From NCBI GenBank assembly GCA_000472185.1, contig AVDB01000009.1, positions 53,506 through 117,505 on the forward strand: a DNA stretch of 64,000 nt, written 5' to 3'. Position 1 is the stretch's first letter, and each line of letters opens with the position of its first letter. This DNA is from Rhodobacteraceae bacterium HIMB11. Lineage in GTDB: Bacteria; Pseudomonadota; Alphaproteobacteria; Rhodobacterales; Rhodobacteraceae. Shown piece by piece: positions 33,732-42,625 of the stretch. The position numbers were made by a program, and so were the translations under genes. Under the pieces are notes generated by a model. It worked only from the letters and a program-made list of their open reading frames with translations, ran no database searches and had not been told where the DNA came from.

Positions 33732-33932
33732 ACCTGCTGGTGCCTGTTATGTAGGACAGGTGAAAAGGGAATGCGAGAGCACAAACGACTTTGTGTGAGC
33801 CGCAGCCGCCCTCGCGACCGTAAACCAAGCGCGTGTCCGCCACTGATCATGGATTGGGAAGGCCTCACGCAGGGGAAAACCCACTTGGCCAGCCGGGAGA
33901 CCTGCCAGCCGACTAACCATCCGGGCGAGGTG
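33732..33932 (+). promoter_or_regulatory. Cobalamin (AdoCbl) riboswitch
   Basis: The plus strand carries the ordered B12-aptamer landmarks: GGTGCC, GGTGAAAAGGGAA, GCCGC, CCACTG, GGGAAGGCC, and the B12 box AGCCGGGAGACCTGCC at about 33891-33906. CACCT at 33732 and AGGTG at 33928 can close P1. It leads the long plus-strand cob operon and should lower its expression when adenosylcobalamin is abundant. No clear terminator is seen before the first gene, so translational control is plausible. Confidence 0.93.
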
Positions 33933-34006
33933 ATCCGGTGACTGGAACCCACACCCTGTGCCGTCCTGTCATCCTATCCGCTTGCCCAACACAAAGGACA
34001 CGAAAC

Positions 34007-34375
34007 GTGACACAGAACAACGTGGAAGTTTTGGTTTGCACAAAATGCCGCCGCGGCCTGCCCGTGGAAGAGGGGGAAACGCGCCCCGGCCAACAGCTTT
34101 TTGATAATCTGACGGCCAAGGGGTTGCCCGATGGCGTGACACTGAAATCCGTGGAATGCCTGTCCAATTGTTCGCAAGGCTGTTCCATTGTTTTGCGGGG
34201 CACTGGAAAGTGGACCTATGTGTATGGAAACCTGCATGAAACGTCGCATTTGGATGCGATTGCCCAAGGCGTTGAACGCTATGCCCAAAGCGAAGATGGC
34301 ATTGTGCCGTGGCGCGAACGCCCCGAGCATTTCCGAAAAAACTGTATCGCGCGCATTCCGCCGCTAAAGGACTAA
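34007..34375 (+). CDS. DUF1636 cysteine-rich (ferredoxin-like) protein
   Basis: 122 residues from a GTG preceded by AAAGGA (33993-33998). Paired cysteines in LVCTKCRRG and VECLSNCSQGCSIVL suggest a thioredoxin-fold [2Fe-2S] or metal site. The family has no proven reaction, but it regularly accompanies cobW and cobN in Rhodobacterales cob operons, so a role in cobalt handling or electron supply to corrin enzymes is inferred. First gene behind the riboswitch, 4 bp before cobW. Confidence 0.82.
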   Translation: MTQNNVEVLVCTKCRRGLPVEEGETRPGQQLFDNLTAKGLPDGVTLKSVECLSNCSQGCSIVLRGTGKWTYVYGNLHETSHLDAIAQGVERYAQSEDGIVPWRERPEHFRKNCIARIPPLKD

Positions 34376-34379
34376 GATT

Positions 34380-35417
34380 ATGAGTGATCTAAACAAACTC
34401 CCCATCACTGTTATCACAGGCTTTCTGGGGTCTGGGAAAACAACGCTGATTTCTCATCTGATGCAAAATGCAGGTGGTCGCCGTTTGGCCGTGGTTGTGA
34501 ATGAATTTGGCGATGTGGGCGTGGATGGTGAAATCCTGAAATCCTGCTCAATTCCAGATTGCCCTGCGGAAAACATCGTTGAATTGGCCAATGGATGTAT
34601 TTGCTGCACAGTGGCCGATGATTTTATTCCCACGATCGAGGCATTGATGGCCCTAAACCCGCGCCCTGATCATATCCTGGTTGAAACATCTGGTTTGGCC
34701 CTGCCCAAGCCGTTGTTAAAGGCGTTTGACTGGCCTGCGATCCGATCCAAGATCACAGTGGATGGTGTGATCGCCTTGGCCGATGCCGAGGCCGTAGCCT
34801 CGGGCCGTTTTGCACCAAATGTCGCGGCCGTTGTTGCCCAACGTGCCGCAGATGACAGCATTGATCACGAAACACCCCTGTCAGAAGTGTTCGAAGATCA
34901 GATTTCATGTGCTGACCTGATCCTTCTGACCAAATGTGATTTGGCAGATGCGGATGCACGCGAAAAGGCCAAGGCCATCATCGCGGCCGAAGCACCGCGC
35001 AACCTGCCTGTGATCGAGGTGACAGACGGACACGTGGATGCCCGCGTTGTTTTGGGACTTGAGGCCGCAGCAGAAGATGATTTGGACGCACGTCCATCGC
35101 ATCATGACGCCCCCCATGATCACGATCACGAAGATTTCGAAAGCATCATCGTTGATATCCCTGAACTGTCCGATCCTGCCGAGTTGACTGCGCGCATTGA
35201 ACGTTTGGCGAATGAGCTGAATATCTTGCGCGTCAAGGGCTATGCATCTGTCGCGGGCAAACCCATGCGGTTGCTGGTTCAGGCGGTGGGTGCGCGGGTG
35301 CGATCACAGTTTGATCGCCCATGGAGCCCATCCGAAAACCGTCAGGGGCGCGTTGTCGTTATTGCGGAACATGATGACATTAATCGCGCCGCGATTGAGG
35401 GCATTTTGAACGGCTAA
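34380..35417 (+). CDS. cobW: CobW-family G3E GTPase metallochaperone
   Basis: 345 residues. Walker A is GFLGSGKTTL near residue 15, the metal site is GCICCTV (CxCC), and NEFGDVGVDGE is the switch I region. A His/Asp-rich linker (HHDAPHDHDHEDFE) precedes the CobW C-terminal domain. CobW is held to deliver Co(II) to the CobN cobaltochelatase, and it lies 5 bp before cobN. It could also serve the cobalt nitrile hydratase encoded in this window, but that is speculation. Confidence 0.93.
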   Translation: MSDLNKLPITVITGFLGSGKTTLISHLMQNAGGRRLAVVVNEFGDVGVDGEILKSCSIPDCPAENIVELANGCICCTVADDFIPTIEALMALNPRPDHILVETSGLALPKPLLKAFDWPAIRSKITVDGVIALADAEAVASGRFAPNVAAVVAQRAADDSIDHETPLSEVFEDQISCADLILLTKCDLADADAREKAKAIIAAEAPRNLPVIEVTDGHVDARVVLGLEAAAEDDLDARPSHHDAPHDHDHEDFESIIVDIPELSDPAELTARIERLANELNILRVKGYASVAGKPMRLLVQAVGARVRSQFDRPWSPSENRQGRVVVIAEHDDINRAAIEGILNG

Positions 35418-35422
35418 AACCC

Positions 35423-38400
35423 ATGCACGTCATTTTTCGAGAAACTCAGGGGCTTGAGGAAACAGAAACACCAATGGATCTTGGGCAGACGCCCGCAGAT
35501 CTGGTGGTGTTGTCCTTTTCTGACAGCGACCTTGGGGCATTCGCGCAAGCATGGCGTGAGGGGCGTGATAAATTGCCATCCTTGCGATTGGCAAATTTGG
35601 TCGCCCTAAAACATCCCCTGTCGGTGGACACATATGTTGAACAAACGCTGATCGGGGCCAAGGGCATTTTGATCCGTTTGATCGGTGGTGTGCCCTATTG
35701 GGAATATGGATTGCAGCAGGTTTATGACCTTGCGCAAAAACAGGGGATCGCACTGGCGGTGTTGCCAGCAGATGGGCGTGTTGATGAACGTCTTGATGCC
35801 TATTCAACCTTACCCGTGTCCACGTTGCGCCGCTTGGCCCATTTGTGTGATGGGGGCGGGGCCGCGGGGGCGCGTGCGGCATTGGCGCAAATGGCCTTGG
35901 CCTCGGGGCTATATGCGGCGCCGGTGCGGGGTGTGACCCGCTTGCCAACGGTTGGATTATGGTCGCCCGAACATGGTGTCACCTGTCCCATTGCCTTTGG
36001 CCAAGTGGAAAATCCCATTGTGATCACCTTTTACCGTTCATTTTTGGTCGCGGCGGATTTGGAGCCGATCAAGGCGCTGTTTGCGGCGTTTCGGGCCAAG
36101 GGACATGGGGTGATTGGGTTATTCGCACCCTCCCTAAAGCAACCCGAAGCCGCCAGTTGGATCAAACGCCAGTTGCGGTTTTTAAAACCTGCGGCGATTG
36201 TGAACGCCACATCGTTTTCGGGGCGCGGCGTTGATGGGACATCCCCCCTTGATGCCACGGATGCCCCTGTTTTTCAGGTGGCCCTAAGTACCGCGCGGGT
36301 CAAAGATTGGCAGAGCGCTGAGCGAGGATTATCACCCGCTGATTTGGCGATGCATGTTGTGTTGCCCGAGGTGGATGGCCGCCTATTCGCGGGCATCGTG
36401 TCGGCCAAGGAGCCCGCCAAAAAGGATCAGGATTTAGAATACGCACGCTTTGAACACATTCCCATTACTGATCGCATTGATCGGGTGGTGAGCCGTGTTG
36501 ATAAGTGGATTGCGCTGCGAAATGTCAGTGCCCCCAAAACTGCGCTGATCCTATCGACATACCCAGGAAAGGCCTATCAAATTGCGCATGCGGTGGGGTT
36601 GGACGCGATCCAATCCTGTCATGCGATTGTTGAGGATGCGGGATTAGGCGATCCCGATGCATTGGGGGATTTGGGTCAACGGTTGCAGACAGAGGTTTTG
36701 ACGTGGCCTGTCACTGATTACACTGCTGCGCTAGAGACTCTGCCAAACGACCTGCGCGCGCAGGTGTTTGAGGCATGGGGCGATATTGCGCAGGACCAAT
36801 ATGTGCAGTACGGTGCATTTCAATTTCCCGCACTCCAGCTCGGCAACGCGTTAATCGCGCTGCAGCCTGAACGAGGATGGTTGAAAACGCGTTATGACGA
36901 TTATCACGATCTGTCGCGCACGCCCTGTCATGGCTATGTCGCGTTTTATCTGTGGCTTCAGTCGATGAACACAGATGCCATGGTGCACATCGGCGCGCAT
37001 GGGACGTTGGAATGGTTGCCGGGTAAATCCGTCGCGTTGTCCGATGCATGTTGGCCCGATGCATTGGCGGGGGATATCCCAATCATTTATCCCTTCATCG
37101 TCAATGATCCGGGCGAGGCCGCACAAGCCAAACGCCGTATTTCTGCTCTGACATTGGGGCATATTCCACCGCCCCTTGCGCAATCGCACACGCCCGATGC
37201 CTTTGTGCCGTTGGAAAACCTGTTGGACGAATTTTCAAATGCAGATGGATTGGACCCCAAACGCCGTGATCGCCTGATGGATCAAATCCGCGATTTGGCG
37301 CAATCCTTGGGAGTGGAACAAGATTTGGGGATTGCGGGCGATGTTGATCAGGGCGAGGCATTGACCCGCATTGATCGTTTCGTTTGTGATATCAAAGAGG
37401 CGCAGTTTGCCGATGGCCTGCATGTGTTCGGGCGCATGGGGTATGAGGGGGATCAATCCCTCGCTGCGCATTCCGAGAGGGAAGGGTTACGCACAGCGCT
37501 CTGTGGAAGTCGCATTGATTCTGGCCCCGCTGGATCGCCCTATCGCGGGCGTAGCGATGTTTTGCCAACAGGGCGCAACCTGTTTTCTGTTGATCCCCTA
37601 TCCGTGCCATCGCGCGCGGCCTATGAGCAGGGCTGTAAATTGGCAGACGAATTGGTGCGCCGCCATTTGCAGGATCACGGGGATTGGCCGAAATCATTGG
37701 TTGTTGATCTGTGGGGGTCGGCCACAATGCGCACAGCGGGCGAGGAATTTGCCATGGCGCTTGCCCTCCTTGGCGTGCGCCCCGTTTGGGCAGAAGGGTC
37801 CGAGCGGATCACGGGAACGGAAATCATTCCAATTGCGGAAATGGATCGCCCGCGCATTGATGCAACACTGCGTATTTCGGGATTGTTCCGCGATGTTTTT
37901 CCCACGCTAAGCGTTCTTTACAATCAGGCCGTGCGCGCACTCGCCGCGCGGGATGAGGCGCCTGATTGGAACCCGTTCACAGACCATGATCAACATCGCG
38001 TTTTTGGCCCTGCACCCGGGGAATACGGTGTTGCGATGCAAGGGGCGCTGGATGATTATTCTGATGCGGGTGTTGCGGATGCGGGCACCGCATGGCTGGC
38101 ACAATCATCTTGGTCGATTGATGGGGACAACATGGATCATGCGCCCGCGCAGATTGCCGAGCGCGTGAAGGCCGCGGATACATTTGTCCATTTACAGGAC
38201 TTGAGCGAAAGTGATGTTTTGATGGCTGCAGATTACGCCGCACACGAAGCAGGCTTCGCCGCGGCCAAGGCGCAATTTGGACAGCAGGTCACATTGTATC
38301 ATCTGGATACAACAAACCCATCTGCCCCCAAAGCGCGCACATTGAAAGAGGAAATTGCCAAAACGGTAATGGCGCGCGCCGCCAACCCCAATTGGATCAA

Positions 38401-38689
38401 CGGCATGATGCGGCATGGGTTTCGCGGTGGCGCGGAAATGGCCGCAACATTGGATCACATGGGGGCCTTTGCCAATTTGGCAAAACTGGTCGAGGCGCAT
38501 CATTTCGATCGCTATTTCCAAGAAACCCTTGGGCGCGACGATGTGGTTGATTTCCTGCGCGAACAGAACCCACAGGCATTGGACGCGATGATTGAACGGT
38601 TTCATGCACTGGCCGAGGCGGGTTTGTGGATCACGCGGCGCAATTCCATTTCATCAGAGCTGGCGCAGCTGCGCCAGTCGCACGCATGA
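35423..38689 (+). CDS. cobN: Aerobic cobaltochelatase large subunit CobN
   Basis: 1088 residues; many CobN proteins are 1200 or longer, but shorter Roseobacter forms are known. Conserved stretches include GMMRHGFRGGAEMAATLDHM near the C-terminus, VHIGAHGTLEWLPGKSVALS in the middle, and LWGSATMRTAGEEFAMAL. CobN binds hydrogenobyrinic acid a,c-diamide, and with CobS and CobT inserts cobalt at the cost of ATP. cobS and cobT are not in this window. The stop overlaps the cobG start (ATGA). Confidence 0.95.
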   Translation: MHVIFRETQGLEETETPMDLGQTPADLVVLSFSDSDLGAFAQAWREGRDKLPSLRLANLVALKHPLSVDTYVEQTLIGAKGILIRLIGGVPYWEYGLQQVYDLAQKQGIALAVLPADGRVDERLDAYSTLPVSTLRRLAHLCDGGGAAGARAALAQMALASGLYAAPVRGVTRLPTVGLWSPEHGVTCPIAFGQVENPIVITFYRSFLVAADLEPIKALFAAFRAKGHGVIGLFAPSLKQPEAASWIKRQLRFLKPAAIVNATSFSGRGVDGTSPLDATDAPVFQVALSTARVKDWQSAERGLSPADLAMHVVLPEVDGRLFAGIVSAKEPAKKDQDLEYARFEHIPITDRIDRVVSRVDKWIALRNVSAPKTALILSTYPGKAYQIAHAVGLDAIQSCHAIVEDAGLGDPDALGDLGQRLQTEVLTWPVTDYTAALETLPNDLRAQVFEAWGDIAQDQYVQYGAFQFPALQLGNALIALQPERGWLKTRYDDYHDLSRTPCHGYVAFYLWLQSMNTDAMVHIGAHGTLEWLPGKSVALSDACWPDALAGDIPIIYPFIVNDPGEAAQAKRRISALTLGHIPPPLAQSHTPDAFVPLENLLDEFSNADGLDPKRRDRLMDQIRDLAQSLGVEQDLGIAGDVDQGEALTRIDRFVCDIKEAQFADGLHVFGRMGYEGDQSLAAHSEREGLRTALCGSRIDSGPAGSPYRGRSDVLPTGRNLFSVDPLSVPSRAAYEQGCKLADELVRRHLQDHGDWPKSLVVDLWGSATMRTAGEEFAMALALLGVRPVWAEGSERITGTEIIPIAEMDRPRIDATLRISGLFRDVFPTLSVLYNQAVRALAARDEAPDWNPFTDHDQHRVFGPAPGEYGVAMQGALDDYSDAGVADAGTAWLAQSSWSIDGDNMDHAPAQIAERVKAADTFVHLQDLSESDVLMAADYAAHEAGFAAAKAQFGQQVTLYHLDTTNPSAPKARTLKEEIAKTVMARAANPNWINGMMRHGFRGGAEMAATLDHMGAFANLAKLVEAHHFDRYFQETLGRDDVVDFLREQNPQALDAMIERFHALAEAGLWITRRNSISSELAQLRQSHA

Positions 38690-39804
38690 CACGGCGCCCT
38701 AAACCCAAAGGCTGGTGCCCCAGTTCGCTGCGCCCGATGGAGTCTGGCGATGGATATATCGTGCGCATCAAACCCACCTTTGGGCGGGTGACGCGTACGC
38801 AGTTAGAAAAAATTGCACACCTTGCGGATCAGTGGGGGAACGGCATTATCGAATTGACCAATCGCGCAAATCTACAGTTGCGCGGGGTGTCGATGGCGGA
38901 TCACCCCGCCCTAATCGATGCCTTAGTTCAGGCGGAATTGGTGGATATGGACCCCGCATTGGATGCCGCGCCCCAAATCCTTGTCGCGCCAAATTGCGAT
39001 GCGGATATTCGCACCCTTTACGACAATTTGCGCCGTGCAAAATTGCCCGCCCTGCCTGCCAAGTTCGGCATGGTTTTAGAGCAGGGCGGTCAAATGTTGA
39101 TGCAGGCCTCGGGTGATATTCGTCTCTGTGCGCTGGGGGATAAGGTTCTTGTGTGGGCCGATGGCTGTCACGGCGGAGTTTATTTGCCATTCTCAGATGC
39201 TGTGGGTCATGTCGAAAAATTGGCCACTTGGTTCGCGCAGCATTGCGATGCCGATCATCGGCGCATGTCACAGGTTTTAAGGGTGGCGCAATTCCCCGCC
39301 GAATGGTGTGTCGATCCATTGCCCGCAGAAACGAAGGCATCCAGTTATGCAATATATGCCGTTCCATTCGGGCAAATGACATCTGCCGCATTGATGTCCT
39401 TTGCGGAGCGTGTTGGATCGGATGACATTCGTCTGACACCATGGCGTCAATTTTGCGTTGCAGATGCTCTGCAAGCGCAGGACATTCTGGGGTTTGTCAC
39501 GGATTTAAGCGCGCCAATTTTGCGGGCACAGGCCTGCACAGGCACCCCGCGTTGTCCACAGGCCATGGGTGAAACGCATACCTTGGCCGCGCGCCTTGCG
39601 CCCCAAACTGGCAGCGATCTGCACGTATCTGGATGTCCCAAAGGCTGCGCAAAACGTACGAAAACGTCTGTGACGGTTGTTCAGGGGGCAAATGGGCTTG
39701 ACCTGATCATCAATGGCTGTACATGGGATCAACCCGATTTTTCGGGGTTAGATGAAGGCCAACTTGTTCAAAAAATAAGGGAAATCAATGCCACACACCT
39801 ATGA
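38686..39804 (+). CDS. cobG: Precorrin-3B synthase
   Basis: 372 residues from the ATG overlapping the cobN stop. Nitrite/sulfite-reductase ferredoxin-like half domains are seen (NGIIELTNRANLQLRGV). The cluster cysteines are in ACTGTPRCPQA and SGCPKGCAKR, fitting a 4Fe-4S centre. CobG uses oxygen to hydroxylate C20 and form the gamma-lactone of precorrin-3B. This fixes the pathway as the aerobic, late-cobalt-insertion route. It overlaps cobH by 17 nt. Confidence 0.92.
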   Translation: MTRRPKPKGWCPSSLRPMESGDGYIVRIKPTFGRVTRTQLEKIAHLADQWGNGIIELTNRANLQLRGVSMADHPALIDALVQAELVDMDPALDAAPQILVAPNCDADIRTLYDNLRRAKLPALPAKFGMVLEQGGQMLMQASGDIRLCALGDKVLVWADGCHGGVYLPFSDAVGHVEKLATWFAQHCDADHRRMSQVLRVAQFPAEWCVDPLPAETKASSYAIYAVPFGQMTSAALMSFAERVGSDDIRLTPWRQFCVADALQAQDILGFVTDLSAPILRAQACTGTPRCPQAMGETHTLAARLAPQTGSDLHVSGCPKGCAKRTKTSVTVVQGANGLDLIINGCTWDQPDFSGLDEGQLVQKIREINATHL

Positions 39805-40417
39805 AAAAGATGGCGCAGCAATCTATAAAGAAAGCTTTTCAATCATTCGCGCGGAATCTGATCTGGCGCGATTTGATGCGGATGAGGAACAAGTGGCCGT
39901 GCGCATGATCCATGCAGCGGGTATGGTTGATCTGGCCCCCTATATTCATTTCTCACCCGGGTTCGTTGTGGCCGCACGTGATGCGCTGAACAATGGTGCA
40001 CCCATATTCTGCGACGCACGTATGGTGTCCGAAGGTGTCACACGCAAACGTTTGCCTGCGGATAATGATGTGATCTGCACGCTATGGGATCCAAAAACGC
40101 CCGAACTGGCAGCGGACATGAACAACACACGCTCTGCCGCGGCATTGGAATTGTGGCGTCCCCGATTAGAGGGCGCAGTTGTCGCCATCGGAAACGCGCC
40201 AACAGCACTCTTTCACCTGCTGAACATGCTTGAGGATCCTGATTGCCCGCGCCCCGCCGCCATCATTGGCTGCCCTGTTGGATTTGTCGGCGCGATGGAA
40301 AGCAAGGATGCCTTGTGGGAGGCCTTGCCCGTACCGTCCTGCATCGTCAAAGGCCGTTTGGGTGGCAGCGCGATTACAGTCGCGGCCATCAACGCAATCG
40401 CGAGCCGCATGGAATGA
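39788..40417 (+). CDS. cobH: Precorrin-8X methylmutase
   Basis: 209 residues. The N-terminal KESFSIIRAESDL and RMIHAAGMVDLA carry the catalytic His (His43 in the Pseudomonas denitrificans enzyme). CDARMVSEGVTRKRLP and IGNAPTALFHLLNM are the other conserved blocks. It moves the methyl group from C11 to C12, giving hydrogenobyrinic acid. ATGA overlap with cobI. Confidence 0.95.
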   Translation: MPHTYEKDGAAIYKESFSIIRAESDLARFDADEEQVAVRMIHAAGMVDLAPYIHFSPGFVVAARDALNNGAPIFCDARMVSEGVTRKRLPADNDVICTLWDPKTPELAADMNNTRSAAALELWRPRLEGAVVAIGNAPTALFHLLNMLEDPDCPRPAAIIGCPVGFVGAMESKDALWEALPVPSCIVKGRLGGSAITVAAINAIASRME

Positions 40418-41142
40418 GTATCGGCACCGTATATGGCGTTGGCTTAGGATCAGGGGATGTTGATCTGCTGTCCGTGCGTGCAGACCGTTTGGTGCGCAAT
40501 GCCAAAATAATCGCCTATTTCCGCAAAGCTGGAAAAAAGGGTCAGGCGCGGCGATTGGCCGATCCACTGATCCCCGCGGATGCGTTGGAAATTCCGATGG
40601 AATATCCTGTGACTACGGAAATTCCCCTAGATGATCCGCGTTATAACGAGGTCTTAAGCCAGTTTTATGAAGACAGCTGTAGGGCATTGCGCACCCATTT
40701 GGACGCAGGATACGATATCGTCGTGTTGTGCGAAGGCGATCCGTTTTTCTATGGATCCTTCATGCATCTGCATTCCAGATTAATGGCCGATTATAATGTT
40801 GAGGTTGTGCCTGCAATTACGGGCATGTCGGGGGCATGGACCGCAACGAACCAGCCGATCACATGGGGCGATGATATCCTAACCGTGTTGATGGGCACAT
40901 TGGATCAGGACACGCTAACCGCCCGCATGAAAAGCACGGACGCGCTGGTCGTCATGAAAATTGGCACAAATTTCCCCAAGGTGCGTCAGGCACTGCGGGA
41001 CGCAAATTTGTATGACCGAGCGTGGATGGTGCAATATGCCACGATGCCAGATCAGAAGGTGACGAAATTGTCGGAATTTGACGGCGATAAAGTGCCCTAT
41101 TTCACCATCATCGTGGTCCATGGTCAGGGGCGGCGTCCATGA
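40414..41142 (+). CDS. cobI: Precorrin-2 C20-methyltransferase
   Basis: 242 residues from the ATG overlapping the cobH stop; upstream open sequence is cobH in another frame. The tetrapyrrole methylase fold shows GVGLGSGDVDLLSVRA at the N-terminus, CEGDPFFYGSFMHLH and VPAITGMSGAW. It uses SAM to methylate C20. ATGA overlap with cobJ. Confidence 0.95.
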   Translation: MSIGTVYGVGLGSGDVDLLSVRADRLVRNAKIIAYFRKAGKKGQARRLADPLIPADALEIPMEYPVTTEIPLDDPRYNEVLSQFYEDSCRALRTHLDAGYDIVVLCEGDPFFYGSFMHLHSRLMADYNVEVVPAITGMSGAWTATNQPITWGDDILTVLMGTLDQDTLTARMKSTDALVVMKIGTNFPKVRQALRDANLYDRAWMVQYATMPDQKVTKLSEFDGDKVPYFTIIVVHGQGRRP

Positions 41143-41897
41143 GCAAAACATTAACCATCGTGGGGATCGGTCCGGGTGAACAAGGTTTTGTCACACCCGA
41201 GGTCAGTTCCGCCATCGCGCGTGCCACGGATGCTGTGGGATATATCCCCTATATTGAACGGCTGCCCGCACGCCCTGATTTGGTGTGCCATCCATCGGAT
41301 AATCGCGTCGAATTGGACCGTGCGCGTCACGCGTTGGATTTGGCCGCAGCGGGTGGGGATGTTGTTGTTGTCTCTTCAGGTGATCCAAGTGTGTTTGCCA
41401 TGTCCGCCGCATTGTTTGAGGCGATGGAAACCCCGTCTGCTGCTTGGTCGGATGTTGAAATTACCGTCCTGCCTGGCATCACAGCAATGCTGGCGGCCTC
41501 TGCTGCGATTGGCGCGCCCTTGGGGCATGATTTTTGCTGCATCAACCTAAGTGATAATTTGAAACCTTGGGACATCATTGAACGCCGCCTGCGTCTTGCT
41601 GCACAGGGGGATTTTGCGATGGCGTTTTACAATCCCCGCTCAACCTCGCGCCCGCATGGATTTGAAAAAACATTGCAGGTGCTGAAGGAAGAGTGCGGTG
41701 ACAATCGTCTGGTGATTTTTGCACGCAACGTATCGCGCCCCGATCAAACCATTCGTGTTGTGCAGTTACAAGAAACGACACCTGATATGGCTGATATGCG
41801 TACCGTGGTGATTGTGGGATCGTCCAAAACAAAGATCGTGCAGCATGGCGAACAAGAGTTTGTTTACACGCCCCGTTTTTATGAGGTGGATGTGTGA
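41139..41897 (+). CDS. cobJ: Precorrin-3B C17-methyltransferase
   Basis: 252 residues. Tetrapyrrole methylase motifs are IVGIGPGEQGFVTPEV, SSGDPSVFAM, PGITAMLAASAAIGAPLGHDF and AFYNPRS. It methylates C17 with ring contraction to give precorrin-4. The last 19 nt overlap the end of the antisense cobK gene. The next plus-strand gene (cobL) starts about 730 bp further on. Confidence 0.95.
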   Translation: MSKTLTIVGIGPGEQGFVTPEVSSAIARATDAVGYIPYIERLPARPDLVCHPSDNRVELDRARHALDLAAAGGDVVVVSSGDPSVFAMSAALFEAMETPSAAWSDVEITVLPGITAMLAASAAIGAPLGHDFCCINLSDNLKPWDIIERRLRLAAQGDFAMAFYNPRSTSRPHGFEKTLQVLKEECGDNRLVIFARNVSRPDQTIRVVQLQETTPDMADMRTVVIVGSSKTKIVQHGEQEFVYTPRFYEVDV

Positions 41898-42625
41898 TGA
41901 ACCCAGTCCAGCGCATCCTTGGGGGTATGAACTTCGGCCCGTTCGGGGATCGCGGGGCGATCAATCATGACAACGGGAATGCCCAAGTGACGCGCGGCCT
42001 CAATCTTGGAATAGGTGCCGCGCCCGCCTGCGTTTTTGGACACCAACAGTTTGATATTATGCTCACGCATCAGAGCGATGTCATCCTCGGTGCTAAACGG
42101 TCCGCGCGAAAACAGGGCAGTCGCCTTGGGCAGGGGAAGGGTTTCTGCTTTGTCCACAAGGCGCAGCAAATATTGATGCTGGGGCGCACAGGCAAATTCG
42201 GCCAAATGCATGCGTCCAATCGCCAGCATGACATTGGTTTCCTCCAAGCCTTGCAGGTACTCTGCCGCCGTCTCAATCGTTGGAACACGGTGCCATTGAT
42301 CCCCGTCCACGCTGTCCCAAGCAGTGCGGGTCAGGGCGCAAAGCTGGGTTCCCGTTTCACGGCAGGCGTTGATCGCGTTCACACTCATCTGACTGGCAAA
42401 AGGGTGGGTGGCATCAATCACATGGGTCACCTTTTCGGCACGCAGATATTCGGCCAATCCTTGCGCACCGCCATATCCGCCGATACGTTTTGGCAACGGC
42501 TGGGGTTTGGTACGTTCCACGCGGCCCGCATAGGACAGGGTTGCAGGGATATTCGCCTCGGCGACCAATTTGGCCAAATCTGTGGCCTCGGTCGTTCCTG
42601 CCAAGATCAAAAGGTGTGTGCGCAT
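41879..42625 (-). CDS. cobK: Precorrin-6A reductase, antisense within the cob operon
   Basis: 248 residues starting MRTHLLILAGTTEATDLAKL. Conserved CobK blocks are SYAGRV, RIGGYGGAQGL, THVIDATHPFA, MLAIGRMHLAEF and LLVSKNAGG. It reduces precorrin-6A to 6B with NADPH. The gene lies on the minus strand between cobJ and cobL. Its start codon and the cobL start codon share bases (CATG at 42623-42626) and its end overlaps cobJ, so its promoter must lie inside cobL coding sequence. Confidence 0.94.
   Translation of the reverse strand: MRTHLLILAGTTEATDLAKLVAEANIPATLSYAGRVERTKPQPLPKRIGGYGGAQGLAEYLRAEKVTHVIDATHPFASQMSVNAINACRETGTQLCALTRTAWDSVDGDQWHRVPTIETAAEYLQGLEETNVMLAIGRMHLAEFACAPQHQYLLRLVDKAETLPLPKATALFSRGPFSTEDDIALMREHNIKLLVSKNAGGRGTYSKIEAARHLGIPVVMIDRPAIPERAEVHTPKDALDWVHHTSTS

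Noticed and set aside
33683..33952. N-terminal extension of cobO by about 90 codons
   Set aside because: It runs through the antisense of the riboswitch; the real protein begins [10 protein letters not shown] by homology and length.
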